From IMG/VR virus record IMGVR_UViG_3300042346_001592, positions 62,001 to 126,000 of that record: a DNA stretch of 64,000 nucleotides, one strand, 5' to 3'. The position numbers and the translations under genes were made by a program. Below, piece by piece: positions 44,619-53,271 of the stretch (positions are counted from its first letter, which is position 1; every line of letters begins with the position of its first letter). The DNA is from a virus. The notes beneath the pieces were generated by a model that did not search any database, was not told the DNA's origin, and worked only from the letters and a program-made list of their open reading frames with translations.

Positions 44619-44714
44619 ATGGCAGGTGGTGACGATAAAGTATCCAAAACCGAATCAATAATAGTTTCTAGTATTTTAGTGATATTATTGATTTATATTA
44701 TACTTGGTTTATAA
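44619..44714 (+). CDS. Single-span small membrane protein
   Basis: 31 residues: a short polar start MAGGDDKVSKTES and one hydrophobic helix (IIVSSILVILLIYIILGL). Too short for usual ORF calls. Start and stop are well placed between its neighbours. Confidence 0.5.
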   Translation: MAGGDDKVSKTESIIVSSILVILLIYIILGL

Positions 44715-44715
44715 T

Positions 44716-45000
44716 ATGAAAATAATCCAATGGTTTCATAAACCTAAAGGATTTTTTTATATACAATCAGAAGTAATATTTATGATAAATTATTTCTTTT
44801 TTGAATTTAGAGAAGGAAAAGCAAAAATAAATTTCTCATCTAATTTTTACGAAATTAGTAGAAGAAACACAATAGATATAGTATTGAGAAAATTTTTTAC
44901 CAGAAAAAATAGCCAGACATCACATAAAAATTATAAAAAACCTGTTCACTCGGGATTTTTATTTTTCCACAAAGACAAATACCTAGATCAATGCAAATAA
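44716..45000 (+). CDS. Hypothetical protein
   Basis: 94 residues from the ATG at 44716 (MKIIQWFHKPKGF), one base after the previous stop. The chain is aromatic- and lysine-rich (INYFFFEFREGKAKINF). No family recognised. It overlaps the next gene by 10 bases. Confidence 0.45.
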   Translation: MKIIQWFHKPKGFFYIQSEVIFMINYFFFEFREGKAKINFSSNFYEISRRNTIDIVLRKFFTRKNSQTSHKNYKKPVHSGFLFFHKDKYLDQCK

Positions 45001-46010
45001 ATATATTACGTATAGATTTTGAGAAAGCTTATCAAGCAGACGAGTTGTTTGTGGAATTTTCGATCAGTGAGGGTTTTGCTGAACTTAGACCTATAAGGTT
45101 GAGGCTATTAGATCCTTTTTTTAGAAGACCATTTGCTTTTGTAGATCCAATCGAGCTTGGATGTAATTCAGAAAATAGTTACTGGGTTAATTTCTGGTTG
45201 AAAGGTCACACAAGGGATCCAGTTCTAGGATTACAGGGTGGGTTTATTATTCAATTTGAAGATGTTGTAACTCAAAAAATAATAGAGGAAAAAGAATTCA
45301 GAAATGATGGAAAGCATTGGTCAAAAAGAGGAATTCAGAAAAATTTCCCGTGGAATGATCCTAGGTTTTATTTGATCGGGGATTCACACTCATGGACTAA
45401 TTTTGGAGATCATTCACATAATATAGACTCAGTAGCTGGTCTTAAATTTGTAAGACACGCACATTATGGTGTTAGTTCTCATACTTTCTGGTCTGGGGAT
45501 TTTTATGGTTATATAAATTTACTTCCGGTCGAAAAAAATGATATTTTGGGTTTCAATTTTGGAACTTATGATTTTAGAGAGGGTGTCTTCAAAGCATCAG
45601 ACACTAAAAATATTCCTATCGAAGAATGTATTTATGCTACACTTTTTCAGACTTTTTACAAATTAAAACAGCTCAGAGAAGTATATAGAGACAATCATTT
45701 TATGATTTGTTCGATTGTTCCGCCTTTTAGAGAGCATAACATAAAACCAGAAAATAGGCGGGAAGTTTTTTGGAATTCAACCGATGAACAAAGATTGAAA
45801 GTTTTTTCTATTTACAATAATTTCTGGTCTAGACACATTCATTTCTTGGAAAATGCTTCTTTTTTAGACTGGACTGGGCCTTATCTTGATAGTGAAGGTT
45901 TCTTAATTGATGATTATATGTATTTAGAAGATATACACATAGAAAAATATGAGAAATCTTTTGAAATTTTGGAAAATCATATAAGAAAGATACTAGGTAA
46001 AAATGTCTAG
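44991..46010 (+). CDS. SGNH-hydrolase-like protein
   Basis: 339 residues. FYLIGDSHSWTNFG (residues ~127-140) matches GDSH-type block I of SGNH/GDSL esterases, and YLEDIHIEKYEKSF near the C-terminus matches the block V D/H pair. FNFGTYDFREG could serve as block III. The N-terminal 110 residues are beta-rich and unassigned. Esterases of this type often remove or move O-acetyl groups on glycans, which fits the glycan-heavy genome. Confidence 0.5.
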   Translation: MQINILRIDFEKAYQADELFVEFSISEGFAELRPIRLRLLDPFFRRPFAFVDPIELGCNSENSYWVNFWLKGHTRDPVLGLQGGFIIQFEDVVTQKIIEEKEFRNDGKHWSKRGIQKNFPWNDPRFYLIGDSHSWTNFGDHSHNIDSVAGLKFVRHAHYGVSSHTFWSGDFYGYINLLPVEKNDILGFNFGTYDFREGVFKASDTKNIPIEECIYATLFQTFYKLKQLREVYRDNHFMICSIVPPFREHNIKPENRREVFWNSTDEQRLKVFSIYNNFWSRHIHFLENASFLDWTGPYLDSEGFLIDDYMYLEDIHIEKYEKSFEILENHIRKILGKNV

Positions 46011-46055
46011 TCTCTATACTAAATCTCAATTTTTTTACAAAAATCCTTCTAACTG

Positions 46056-46128
46056 AGCGGGAGACGAGGTTCGAACTCGCGGCCTGCAGCTTGGAAGGCT
46101 GCCGCTCTACCAACTGAGCTACTCCCGC
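46056..46128 (-). tRNA. tRNA-Gly (anticodon TCC)
   Basis: On the minus strand a full 73-base cloverleaf: acceptor GCGGGAG/CTCCCGC, D-loop AGTTGGTAGA, anticodon stem GCAGC/GCTGC around CTTCCAA, TpsiC arm GAGTTCGAACCTC. Anticodon TCC reads GGA/GGN. The CCA end is not encoded. It is probably processed from a transcript started at the promoter at 46616-46646 together with tRNA-Ser. Confidence 0.95.
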
Positions 46129-46161
46129 TTAAAAACTTAGCAAATATAGGTAATTTATCTA

Positions 46162-46470
46162 TTATTTTCCACTCTTCTGTTTAGAAATATTATCAAAATT
46201 TTTCTGACACCAGTTGAATTGTTTATCTATTTTTGAATCGATGTAAGAATACATCTCTTCTGATTTTTTTCCTATTAAGGTATGAAGTTTGTCGAACTCC
46301 TTTGATCTTTCTGAAAACTCATGGTATATTTTTTCAGACAACACATTTTCTATTTTTAAAATCTGATCACTCACCATTTTTTTCATTTCAACTCTAATCC
46401 TAACGACACCAACAACCGAAGCAATTGTTATAACTGAAAGCGCCCCTAGAACAAAATAAGTTATTTCCAT
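46162..46470 (-). CDS. Small membrane protein with coiled-coil tail
   Basis: 102 residues: one N-terminal membrane span ([21 protein letters not shown]) followed by a charged helix ([17 protein letters not shown]). Lies between two tRNA genes on the same strand and shares their transcript. Function unknown; the topology fits an anchor or a holin-like helper. Confidence 0.55.
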   Translation of the reverse strand: MEITYFVLGALSVITIASVVGVVRIRVEMKKMVSDQILKIENVLSEKIYHEFSERSKEFDKLHTLIGKKSEEMYSYIDSKIDKQFNWCQKNFDNISKQKSGK

Positions 46471-46512
46471 ATTTTTTTATTTTTTTTGGCCTAAACCTGC
46501 TAAGTTTTTTTG

Positions 46513-46597
46513 CGGAGAGAGAGGGATTCGAACCCCCGGTACCTTTCGGTACAACTGTTTTCAAGACAGCCGATTTTAACCACTCACCCATCTCTCC
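46513..46597 (-). tRNA. tRNA-Ser (anticodon TGA)
   Basis: On the minus strand 85 bases with acceptor GGAGAGA/TCTCTCC, D-arm GGTGAGTGGTTAAAA, anticodon stem GCTGT/ACAGT around CTTGAAA, a long variable arm GTACCGAAAGGTAC and TpsiC arm GGGGGTTCGAATCCC. The long variable arm and TGA anticodon mark it as serine (UCA). No CCA encoded. Confidence 0.95.
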
Positions 46598-46615
46598 TGG
46601 TTGTATTTGTTGTAT

Positions 46616-46646
46616 CAAAGATACGGAACTAAGTTTATATATACAA
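46616..46646 (-). promoter_or_regulatory. Bacteroidota-type promoter of the tRNA operon
   Basis: Minus-strand TTG (46646-46644), 20 bases, then TATCTTTG (46623-46616); tRNA-Ser starts 19 bases downstream. This is an excellent match to TTG-N17-23-TAnnTTTG. Confidence 0.8.
46636..46643. promoter_or_regulatory. TATATATA box overlapping the tRNA promoter spacer
   Basis: It lies 19 bases before the rightward ATG at 46663 and inside the spacer of the leftward tRNA promoter, so use of one may hinder the other. Confidence 0.4.
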
Positions 46647-46662
46647 AAAAAAATTCATCATC

Positions 46663-47040
46663 ATGGCAAACTTAGAAGAAACTTGGTTTTACGAGCCACC
46701 GATTGATTTTGAGCACAAAAATTACCTGCTCTTACAGTATTTAAGTGATATCGATAAAAGTTATTCACTTTTTAGACTGAGTCCTTATTTACTTAGAACA
46801 GAGAGACTTATCGGATCTATGAAAATTTTTCGTGAAGATCTAAAAAAAAAAAAAAGTCTTATTGTGGGAAGAATGATTGGATTTTCTTTTCAAAGAGGTA
46901 TCATTCGTGAAGATGTTGAAGATATACCAGAAATGGAAGAAATATCGGAAATTGTTGACTACTCTATACCACTACTGGATTCAAAAGTAAAAATGGGATA
47001 TAAACTTCTAAAAAAATATCCTCAAGTTCTTTTTATTTAG
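46663..47040 (+). CDS. Hypothetical protein
   Basis: 125 residues: [19 protein letters not shown], then charged helices and a basic end (KKYPQVLFI). A run of lysines (KKKKS near residue 65) comes from a 13-A tract at 46840-46852, a site where slippage or sequencing error is easy. No family recognised. Confidence 0.5.
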   Translation: MANLEETWFYEPPIDFEHKNYLLLQYLSDIDKSYSLFRLSPYLLRTERLIGSMKIFREDLKKKKSLIVGRMIGFSFQRGIIREDVEDIPEMEEISEIVDYSIPLLDSKVKMGYKLLKKYPQVLFI

Positions 47041-47052
47041 AAAATAGTTTCA

Positions 47053-47060
47053 TATATTTG
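47053..47060 (+). promoter_or_regulatory. TATATTTG box upstream of the umuD-like gene
   Basis: Fits TAnnTTTG and lies 23 bases before the ATG at 47084; the -33 TTG is poor (TTT). No LexA-type operator was recognised nearby. Confidence 0.55.
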
Positions 47061-47083
47061 TCTTTTCTATACAAAAACAAATT

Positions 47084-47410
47084 ATGGAAATAGAAGACAA
47101 GCTAAAAATATCAACACAAACAACCGGATTTAGCTCACCGGCTAGAGATTATGTAGATAAGCGTCTCGATCTCAACGAACTAATGGTTAAAAATATTTAT
47201 TCTACTTTTTATTTTTTATGGCAAGGTGAAGATAAACTTGGCCTAAAAAAAGGAGACTATCTTTTAATAGATAAAAGCGTAGAACCAAAAGAAGATAGTC
47301 TTGTGGTTTATACAGATGAGGATAAACTTGGAGTTGATCAATTTATGAATATTAATCCTGAAAAATTATGGGGAACAATCTTATGGAAAATAACAAATCT
47401 AGAAAGGTAG
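47084..47410 (+). CDS. UmuD-like protein lacking the protease dyad
   Basis: 108 residues (E. coli UmuD 139). TGFSSPARDYVDKRLDLNELM at residues ~14-34 matches the UmuD region CGFPSPAADYVEQRIDLNQLL around the self-cleavage site, then TFYFLWQGEDKLGLKKGDYLL and VEPKEDSLVVYTD. The catalytic Ser of UmuD (in SGDSM) falls at Asp50, in QGEDKLG, and the catalytic Lys (in VKKL) at Asp/Gln of GVDQF. The short N-terminal arm would leave a UmuD'-like core from the beginning. The gene overlaps umuC, as in host operons. It may be a pre-activated partner. Confidence 0.7.
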   Translation: MEIEDKLKISTQTTGFSSPARDYVDKRLDLNELMVKNIYSTFYFLWQGEDKLGLKKGDYLLIDKSVEPKEDSLVVYTDEDKLGVDQFMNINPEKLWGTILWKITNLER

Positions 47411-48576
47411 CTATTGTAGATGCTAATAACTTTTATGTTTCTTGTGAAAGAGTATTTAATCCTTCACTAGAAGGAAAAAAAACCGTTGTGCTTTCCAACA
47501 ACGACGGGTGTATTATCGCAAGATCTCAAGAGGTAAAAGATATTGGTATTAAAATGGGTCAGCCTCTTTTTTTATTAGACGAAGAGGTAAAAAATAATAT
47601 TCATAAGTATTCTTCTAACTACAATCTTTACGGAGATATCTCAGATAGAATAGCTAATATTCTTCTTCAATTTTCACCACTAGTTGAAAACTATTCTATT
47701 GACGAGAGTTTTATTGATCTTTCTCATGTTGATGACAGAGATATTTTAGATTATCTTAAAGTAATAAAAAAGACTATTCAAAGGTGGGTAGGAATACCGG
47801 TATCTATTGGTTGTGGTCAAAATAAAACTCTAGCTAAACTTTGTAACTTTATTTCCAAGAATGTTAAAGAATATGGTGGTGTTTATTATCAAGGATCTAA
47901 CTTAACTGATTTAGACAATTTACCGATTGATGAAGTTTGGGGTATAGGAAGAAAATGGTCTAAAAAATTAAACTCTTGTGATATTTTTCTAGTCAAAGAT
48001 TTTAAGAAACTATCAAATCTTCAAGCTCAGGGAATACTCAATATTACTGGTCTAAAGACTCTTCTCGAACTTAAGGGAGAATATATTCACCCAGTTACAA
48101 ATAAGTTCAAAAGACCAAAGATGGTTACCTACTCTAGAAGTTTTGGAACAAGTGTTTGGAGAAAATCAGAGATTTTTGATAGTTTATCCCTCTTTTTAGA
48201 AGGTTCATGTAAAGTTTTATCTAGAGAAAATCTTCAAACTAAACGAGTGTCGGTTTTTGTATCTACCAATCGTTTTGACGAGGATTATTTTACCTGGCAC
48301 CGTGATATTCGTCTTGATGTTCCATCGAATAATCCGGAAATTATTTGGTCACAAATAGAAGAATTTCTAGAAGAAATACCTCTTAAACTTTGGTCAAAAG
48401 CCGGCGTCTGTTTAAAGGATCTTATACCAGATAATATAAAGGTACAAAATATTTTCGTAGATAACGTTCAACCTACACCTCTCCCTAAAATTGAACGAAG
48501 AAACTGGCAAACAAAAATGGAGTTTCTTTCACCTAGATACACAACCAAATGGGAAGATATACCACAAATATATTAA
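47383..48576 (+). CDS. umuC: UmuC-like Y-family DNA polymerase V subunit
   Basis: 397 residues from the ATG at 47383; the one at 47368 is also in frame. AIVDANNFYVSCERVFNP is the first catalytic motif, NNDGCIIARSQEVKDIGIKMGQP the family signature, and NYSIDESFIDLSHV contains the two further acidic residues of the palm. VSIGCGQNKTLAKLCNFISK follows. The end is UmuC-like but slightly short of E. coli (422). It would do translesion synthesis on damaged DNA together with the UmuD-like protein, with which it overlaps. Confidence 0.9.
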   Translation: MENNKSRKVAIVDANNFYVSCERVFNPSLEGKKTVVLSNNDGCIIARSQEVKDIGIKMGQPLFLLDEEVKNNIHKYSSNYNLYGDISDRIANILLQFSPLVENYSIDESFIDLSHVDDRDILDYLKVIKKTIQRWVGIPVSIGCGQNKTLAKLCNFISKNVKEYGGVYYQGSNLTDLDNLPIDEVWGIGRKWSKKLNSCDIFLVKDFKKLSNLQAQGILNITGLKTLLELKGEYIHPVTNKFKRPKMVTYSRSFGTSVWRKSEIFDSLSLFLEGSCKVLSRENLQTKRVSVFVSTNRFDEDYFTWHRDIRLDVPSNNPEIIWSQIEEFLEEIPLKLWSKAGVCLKDLIPDNIKVQNIFVDNVQPTPLPKIERRNWQTKMEFLSPRYTTKWEDIPQIY

Positions 48577-48602
48577 TATATAACTAAAAAAATTATTTTG
48601 TT

Positions 48603-48728
48603 ATGGTCATTCTTCCACTAACTCTCATTCTTTTAGGAGTTTCAACAATTATACTTACTTTACTTAGTCAAAGGAGAGAACTAAAAGGTGGTTGTTGTGG
48701 AGATAAATGTATTTGTAAAAATAACTGA
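48603..48728 (+). CDS. Small membrane protein with Cys-rich tail
   Basis: 41 residues: a single hydrophobic helix (VILPLTLILLGVSTIIL) and a C-terminal tail GGCCGDKCICKNN with four Cys in CC-x3-C-x-C. The tail could bind a metal or form disulfides. A similar design occurs at 53976-54146. Confidence 0.55.
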   Translation: MVILPLTLILLGVSTIILTLLSQRRELKGGCCGDKCICKNN

Positions 48729-48734
48729 ATTTAC

Positions 48735-49538
48735 TTACCAAATTTCACCATTTACAAATTGTTGTAACCAAGGAGTTCTGTTTGTATCAATGTTCCGCTC
48801 TTCAATAAATTGTTGAATTGTTTGCCTACCGGTTGATTGTGGAAGTGCACATCCTCCTTCTAATAAAAATCCTGATTCATCAAGACCCGTATAAAAAATT
48901 TTCTCGGGAATCTCATTTGAAATTATTCTAGCAAATCTTTGTTCTAGAATACCTGATGGATCATCATCACACCATTCACGCCAACCTTGTCTTGAGATTA
49001 TTTGTGACATTTCATCTGGCCTACATCCAAAAATACGAGTAGATCTTTCGTATCCACCTATATTTGCTCTATGCCAAGTGACTACACTATGTCTTTCTAA
49101 CATATTAGGTAGTTGGCTTAATATATCTTGCTTAAGAATAGATGTTCCAGTCAATTTTAAACAAAAGTTCTGATTGTTGGTTTGTTGTCTATTACCCATA
49201 AGAGAAGCTTGCATCAAACCCAAACCAATTAATGTGGATTCACCTCTTTGTTTAATAAGTCTAGGTGTAGTATGTATAACTTTGAATTCTTCTATTTCTG
49301 GAAAATATTGACTAGCAGAGTAGAGCAATTCTACATCAGCGCAATAATTATGTGGTTTTACTACATTATAGGGATCATCCCAATCGTGTATTCTACACAT
49401 TTCCTCAGCTGATTGTGCTGGTGTTGAATTATCGGCAATTACAACACTAAATTTTTCTTGAATAATTTGCGCATTTATAGAAAGAGAAAGTAGAACTTGT
49501 TTTATTCTATTACATGAGGTTAATAATAGTATATTCAT
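48735..49538 (-). CDS. Putative glycosyltransferase-like protein
   Basis: 267 residues. It opens MNILLLTSCNRIKQVLLSLS, and VVIADNSTPAQSAEEM with FCLKLTGTSILKQDIL-type strands gives a GT-A-like alternation. WHRANIGGYERSTRIFG follows. No clear DxD, so the call rests on fold impression and on the coupled GT32-like gene (4-base overlap). Last gene of a leftward four-gene glycan operon. Confidence 0.5.
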   Translation of the reverse strand: MNILLLTSCNRIKQVLLSLSINAQIIQEKFSVVIADNSTPAQSAEEMCRIHDWDDPYNVVKPHNYCADVELLYSASQYFPEIEEFKVIHTTPRLIKQRGESTLIGLGLMQASLMGNRQQTNNQNFCLKLTGTSILKQDILSQLPNMLERHSVVTWHRANIGGYERSTRIFGCRPDEMSQIISRQGWREWCDDDPSGILEQRFARIISNEIPEKIFYTGLDESGFLLEGGCALPQSTGRQTIQQFIEERNIDTNRTPWLQQFVNGEIW

Positions 49539-50251
49539 TTGATTAAGCCTTGTTCGAATTTAATTTTATTTTCATGTGACCAAGCATATAGGGCATGATG
49601 AGTTGCTATTTTAGGATTAAACGTATTATAATCCCCATATTCGATATTATGTTCATCTAATTTTTTCTGCATGGTGTGATGATATTCCCAGACGTCATCG
49701 GTAAAATGAAAGGGTAATCCTAGGTATTTTTTTATTAATTCACCAGTCCAATGTGGTGAGTAGGGAGGATTGAGATAGTTCAAATCAACATAAATATTCT
49801 CTACTACAAATTGGACCATAGGATGATTTTTTTTGAAACCAAATACGTTGTTTGTTACTGTATGATCTATACCCGTCCATCCCACACCTATTTTGTGGTT
49901 TAACCATTGTTCGCCACCACCAAAATGTCCGAAAACAATACCATCTCTTTCAGGTAAAACGCAGGTATCCAAACTTTGAATGGCTTCCCAATCTATATCT
50001 AAATACCAACCACCATATTCCAACACAACCAACCATCTAATCATGTCCGCACAATAAACATAATCTTTTTTATTATACATGGTTTCATACATGACCTTCA
50101 AATGATCCGGTATTTTTGGTAAATTATCGTCTGACCAAAAATAATATTCCCAATCCGGATGTGCACTTCTGAAATCCTGAGATAATTTTTTTTCTTTTTG
50201 AGGTATATCATAATGACCAACCCAGATTTGATGTATAATTTTTTCTATCAT
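49535..50251 (-). CDS. GT32-like (capsular polysaccharide/OCH1 type) glycosyltransferase
   Basis: 238 residues. IEKIIHQIWVGHYDIPQKEKK, HPDWEYYFWSDDNLPK, DMIRWLVVLEYGGWYLDIDWEAI form the GT32 set: the D-I-D is the DxD metal site and YGGWYLD is the family signature. It transfers a hexose from a nucleotide sugar onto a glycan. The start overlaps or abuts the methyltransferase gene (6 bases), forming an operon with it. Confidence 0.85.
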   Translation of the reverse strand: MIEKIIHQIWVGHYDIPQKEKKLSQDFRSAHPDWEYYFWSDDNLPKIPDHLKVMYETMYNKKDYVYCADMIRWLVVLEYGGWYLDIDWEAIQSLDTCVLPERDGIVFGHFGGGEQWLNHKIGVGWTGIDHTVTNNVFGFKKNHPMVQFVVENIYVDLNYLNPPYSPHWTGELIKKYLGLPFHFTDDVWEYHHTMQKKLDEHNIEYGDYNTFNPKIATHHALYAWSHENKIKFEQGLIK

Positions 50252-50256
50252 AAAAC

Positions 50257-51054
50257 TTATATTTTTTCAATGAACCAAGTAGGACAGCATCCAGAATCAC
50301 AAACATTTACCTTCATATTCTTTTCCCTGAAAAAATTGGTGACCGCTGATTTTACACCGAAAGCCACATCTCTATCAACAAAATCATGACCAGCCATCAT
50401 ACCACCTGGTTTGAGTTTTGGCCACCAATTTTCTAGTTCTTGAAGAACAAACTCATACGTGTGGTTCGAATCAAGATATATGAAATCAAACAACTCATCC
50501 TTAAAAAAAGTATGAGATACTTGAGAAAGTCCTCTCATCAGGGTAAACCTACCCTCGTGCTCACTCTGTAGAGCTGAAAGAGTTTCATTTAAATATATTA
50601 AGTGCTGATGGTCTTGTACATTACCCCCTTCTGGATATCCTGTTTCAAAGTGTCTCCAGGCATCTAATACAACAAGATGTAAATTCGAATTATCTAAAAT
50701 AAATTTGGAAAATCTACCTTGCTGTACACCTATTTCTATACCCAAACCATTGAGATTCAGTCTTTTTATAAACTCTTCACGAGAGATATACATCAAATCT
50801 ATCTTGGTGTTTAAATCTTCTAAATCATGAGGCAGTTCACAAATTAATCCTTCAGGTAGTTCCAAAAGATGGATTTGATTTTCGTAGTTTATCTCTAGTT
50901 TCAATTTCTTTATACCACCCGGACTCGGATCCGTGAATAAGTCGTTACTAACAGTGATATTAAGCGTATCAGAACTCGTTAGTAGATTCTCCAAAATAGA
51001 TTTAACATCTAGAGTATCATAAAAAGCAGAAATGATACTAAGTTTATTTGTCAT
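50257..51054 (-). CDS. Class I SAM methyltransferase (MTF24 type)
   Basis: 265 residues. GIEIGVQQGRFSKFIL is the SAM motif I, VVLDAWRHFETGYPE follows, FDFIYLDSNHTYEFVLQEL is motif IV, and WWPKLKPGGMMAGHDFVDRD the motif V/VI region typical of the methyltransf_24 family. The first 90 residues form an extra N-terminal domain. It probably methylates a sugar or links to the GT32 product. Confidence 0.8.
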   Translation of the reverse strand: MTNKLSIISAFYDTLDVKSILENLLTSSDTLNITVSNDLFTDPSPGGIKKLKLEINYENQIHLLELPEGLICELPHDLEDLNTKIDLMYISREEFIKRLNLNGLGIEIGVQQGRFSKFILDNSNLHLVVLDAWRHFETGYPEGGNVQDHQHLIYLNETLSALQSEHEGRFTLMRGLSQVSHTFFKDELFDFIYLDSNHTYEFVLQELENWWPKLKPGGMMAGHDFVDRDVAFGVKSAVTNFFREKNMKVNVCDSGCCPTWFIEKI

Positions 51055-51095
51055 GAGGCTGATTTTTTTTTATTTTCATAGATTTATGCTGTTCA

Positions 51096-51785
51096 TCATT
51101 TGAACTTTATAAGTTGAGAGCCTCTGAATGTGGGTATATATGCGTTCCATTCGATATGTTCTGCGTAATTAGATAGAAAAAAATCAGTTGATCTTCTTAC
51201 TTCTGAGTGGTAATCATAATCATCTAAGATTACATATCCACAACGACCTATACATAATTTCAAATCATGTATTTTACATTCGTAGTCGTGACACCCATCT
51301 ATAGAAACTAAATCAAAAAAATCAGGAAGTTCTGTTTCTAGTTGAGAATCGAGATGTTGGATTTCCCACTTTGCCGAACCGGTATAGTATCTTGAAATAT
51401 TATCGTTCGCTATTTGATTATTACCATAGGTTTCTAAATCCCAACCTAGCGCATATTCTAGATTAGAACTGGTTTGTATGGTAGGTAAAAAGCTAAATCC
51501 AAAACGAACACCTATTTCTAGGAACTTTTTAGGATTAATAACTTTCCCTAAAGCCCAATACCATTCGAAACAATTTCTTGACCACACATAGTCATAGCTA
51601 TCATAACGAGTGAAAAATTCACTCGGTATCACATCGTGTATAGAGTGTGGTTTGTTTTGATATATTTGATAGAGAATCTCATCTTTTTGTGAATCGGCAG
51701 ATTGTAAAAGATGTTTATCTGAGTATTCTCTTAAGATATCATCTAAATTTTCAGTTATGTCCATATTTTTTAATATTTTATACAT
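51096..51785 (-). CDS. Class I SAM methyltransferase (MTF24 type)
   Basis: 229 residues with two possible starts: ATG at 51785 or at 51764 (MDITENLDDIL), the latter just after an A/T-rich stretch. FLEIGVRFGFSFLPT, ALGWDLETYGN, FDLVSIDGCHDYECKIHDL and GYVILDDYDYH match motifs I, II, IV and V of the family. First gene of the leftward glycan operon, divergent from the lipoprotein. Confidence 0.78.
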   Translation of the reverse strand: MYKILKNMDITENLDDILREYSDKHLLQSADSQKDEILYQIYQNKPHSIHDVIPSEFFTRYDSYDYVWSRNCFEWYWALGKVINPKKFLEIGVRFGFSFLPTIQTSSNLEYALGWDLETYGNNQIANDNISRYYTGSAKWEIQHLDSQLETELPDFFDLVSIDGCHDYECKIHDLKLCIGRCGYVILDDYDYHSEVRRSTDFFLSNYAEHIEWNAYIPTFRGSQLIKFK

Positions 51786-51817
51786 TTATCGATTAAAGTT
51801 TTTTAAATATGAGGGAT

Positions 51818-51852
51818 TTGAGCACTTTTTATAGACTTTTCTTCTATCTTTG
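51818..51852 (+). promoter_or_regulatory. Bacteroidota-type promoter of the lipoprotein gene
   Basis: TTG (51818-51820), 24 bases, TATCTTTG (51845-51852). The ATG lies 25 bases downstream at 51878. The spacing is one base above the usual range. Confidence 0.7.
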
Positions 51853-51877
51853 CATAAAATAAATAAAAAAAATCTAT

Positions 51878-53257
51878 ATGAAACAAAAAACTCTAATCAT
51901 CATTTCACTGATTGTCTCGTTTGTATGTGTTTTTTCTTGTCAAAGAAATAATACGATTACACCGGTAGATTTCCCACAAAATCTAGGAATAGAAGGATTC
52001 AACTTTCCTGAAGATTCGATGAATATCTACGGATGGCTTGAAAATCGTGATACTATTGCGATCACCGAACACGCTTGGGGTATTTGGGCGGGTCTAACAC
52101 AACCTACCAATCAAACCTATCAAGGTCAAAAACTTTTAGTCTTTGAAACTTGGCACGGGGTTCAAGAACTAGCTGCTATGTCAGCACAAGGGCAGGTTGC
52201 TGATGAAACATCGGTGAAAACCTCAAGAACAGATCTTCAAGTTCCAAGACAATTCACACACGCCGCTCTTCTTACGTCTGCCTCTGGAGTAGATACAAAC
52301 TTTCAAGTTTTAGAAACTGTTTGCTACGATCCATCAGCTAGTAAGTTTGTAACCCAAAATAAACTTTTCAATCAATCTACTCTTCAGAGTTTCACGGTCG
52401 AAAATGGTTTTGGTAGTATTCCGGATTTTCCTAATTCAGCTATTACCCTAAAACCTACCTACTACGCCGGGGTTCCAGGAAAAGGTGGTCTTATTCGTGT
52501 TCCTGTTTGGCAAGAACCATCACCAGCTAAAGCTTACAGATACAACCAATGGCAGTCTTGGGTTTATGTAGATCCCTCAAACTCACAAAAATCAAGAAAC
52601 ATAGTTCCTGTAACTAGTGATACCGCAACACCCGAGCAAATCACACAAGCTACTTGCAATCTCTCTGATTTTATTCATCACAAAATAGACAGAGAGGCTG
52701 CAGATTATCTTAACTCACACCAAGATGTTGGAACCACACCATCTAGACAATTTGTTGAAGGTGATTATATTCTCTTGGTGGCGATGCACGTAACAACGAA
52801 AGAGTTTAAGAATTGGACTTGGCAAACTTATTTCTGGGCACCAGATCCATCAAATCCCCCAAAACCTAGTTCTAAATTTGAAGCTAGTTTGAAACCATCC
52901 TCGCTTCGTGGAGCAGCCGCTCACTACGCAGTATCCACCGCCTATGCTATGGTCTGGCCTAATCAACCAGTTACAGGTGGTTCAGATAAGGGTTGTGTGC
53001 CAATCATTTCGTATAACCCATATCTCGAAGGTGGATTTGGGCCAAAAGTATTTAAACAAGCTAATAAATTTCGTCCGGATTTTGTTTATGGTATGCAAAC
53101 CAACTGTATGTCCTGCCACGCACTGTCTACTCTAAGTGGTAAAAACGGATATACTACTAATCAGTATATTGATATGATGGATAGCAGTCTATTTTTATCG
53201 GATGTAAAACTAGATTTTGCCTGGTCTATTCAAGGTAATATCAACACAGATAAGTAA
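51878..53257 (+). CDS. Lipoprotein with one c-type heme motif
   Basis: 459 residues. The signal MKQKTLIIISLIVSF ends in a lipobox VFSC (Cys21). The mature part is unlike standard cytochromes: beta-rich, with FETWHGVQELAAMSAQ, VCYDPSASKFVTQN and ILLVAMHVTTKEFKN. Near the C-terminus Cys410-His414 (CMSCH) is a heme c attachment site. It should be exported, lipid-anchored and, if the host matures cytochrome c, bind one heme. It has its own host-like promoter and terminator, so it is independently expressed. I know no phage gene like this; host-derived morons or contamination should be excluded. Confidence 0.7.
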   Translation: MKQKTLIIISLIVSFVCVFSCQRNNTITPVDFPQNLGIEGFNFPEDSMNIYGWLENRDTIAITEHAWGIWAGLTQPTNQTYQGQKLLVFETWHGVQELAAMSAQGQVADETSVKTSRTDLQVPRQFTHAALLTSASGVDTNFQVLETVCYDPSASKFVTQNKLFNQSTLQSFTVENGFGSIPDFPNSAITLKPTYYAGVPGKGGLIRVPVWQEPSPAKAYRYNQWQSWVYVDPSNSQKSRNIVPVTSDTATPEQITQATCNLSDFIHHKIDREAADYLNSHQDVGTTPSRQFVEGDYILLVAMHVTTKEFKNWTWQTYFWAPDPSNPPKPSSKFEASLKPSSLRGAAAHYAVSTAYAMVWPNQPVTGGSDKGCVPIISYNPYLEGGFGPKVFKQANKFRPDFVYGMQTNCMSCHALSTLSGKNGYTTNQYIDMMDSSLFLSDVKLDFAWSIQGNINTDK

Positions 53258-53271
53258 AAAAAATTACAGGC

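Noticed and set aside
45829-46113. Open frame of 94 codons across tRNA-Gly and the SGNH-like gene end
   Set aside because: It crosses the tRNA on the same strand and runs antisense to a longer coding gene; its sequence is that of translated tRNA.
46400-46618. Open frame of 72 codons across tRNA-Ser, reading GGSNPSLSA
   Set aside because: It is the antisense or sense reading of the tRNA-Ser gene, a well-known false ORF; the cloverleaf explains the sequence.
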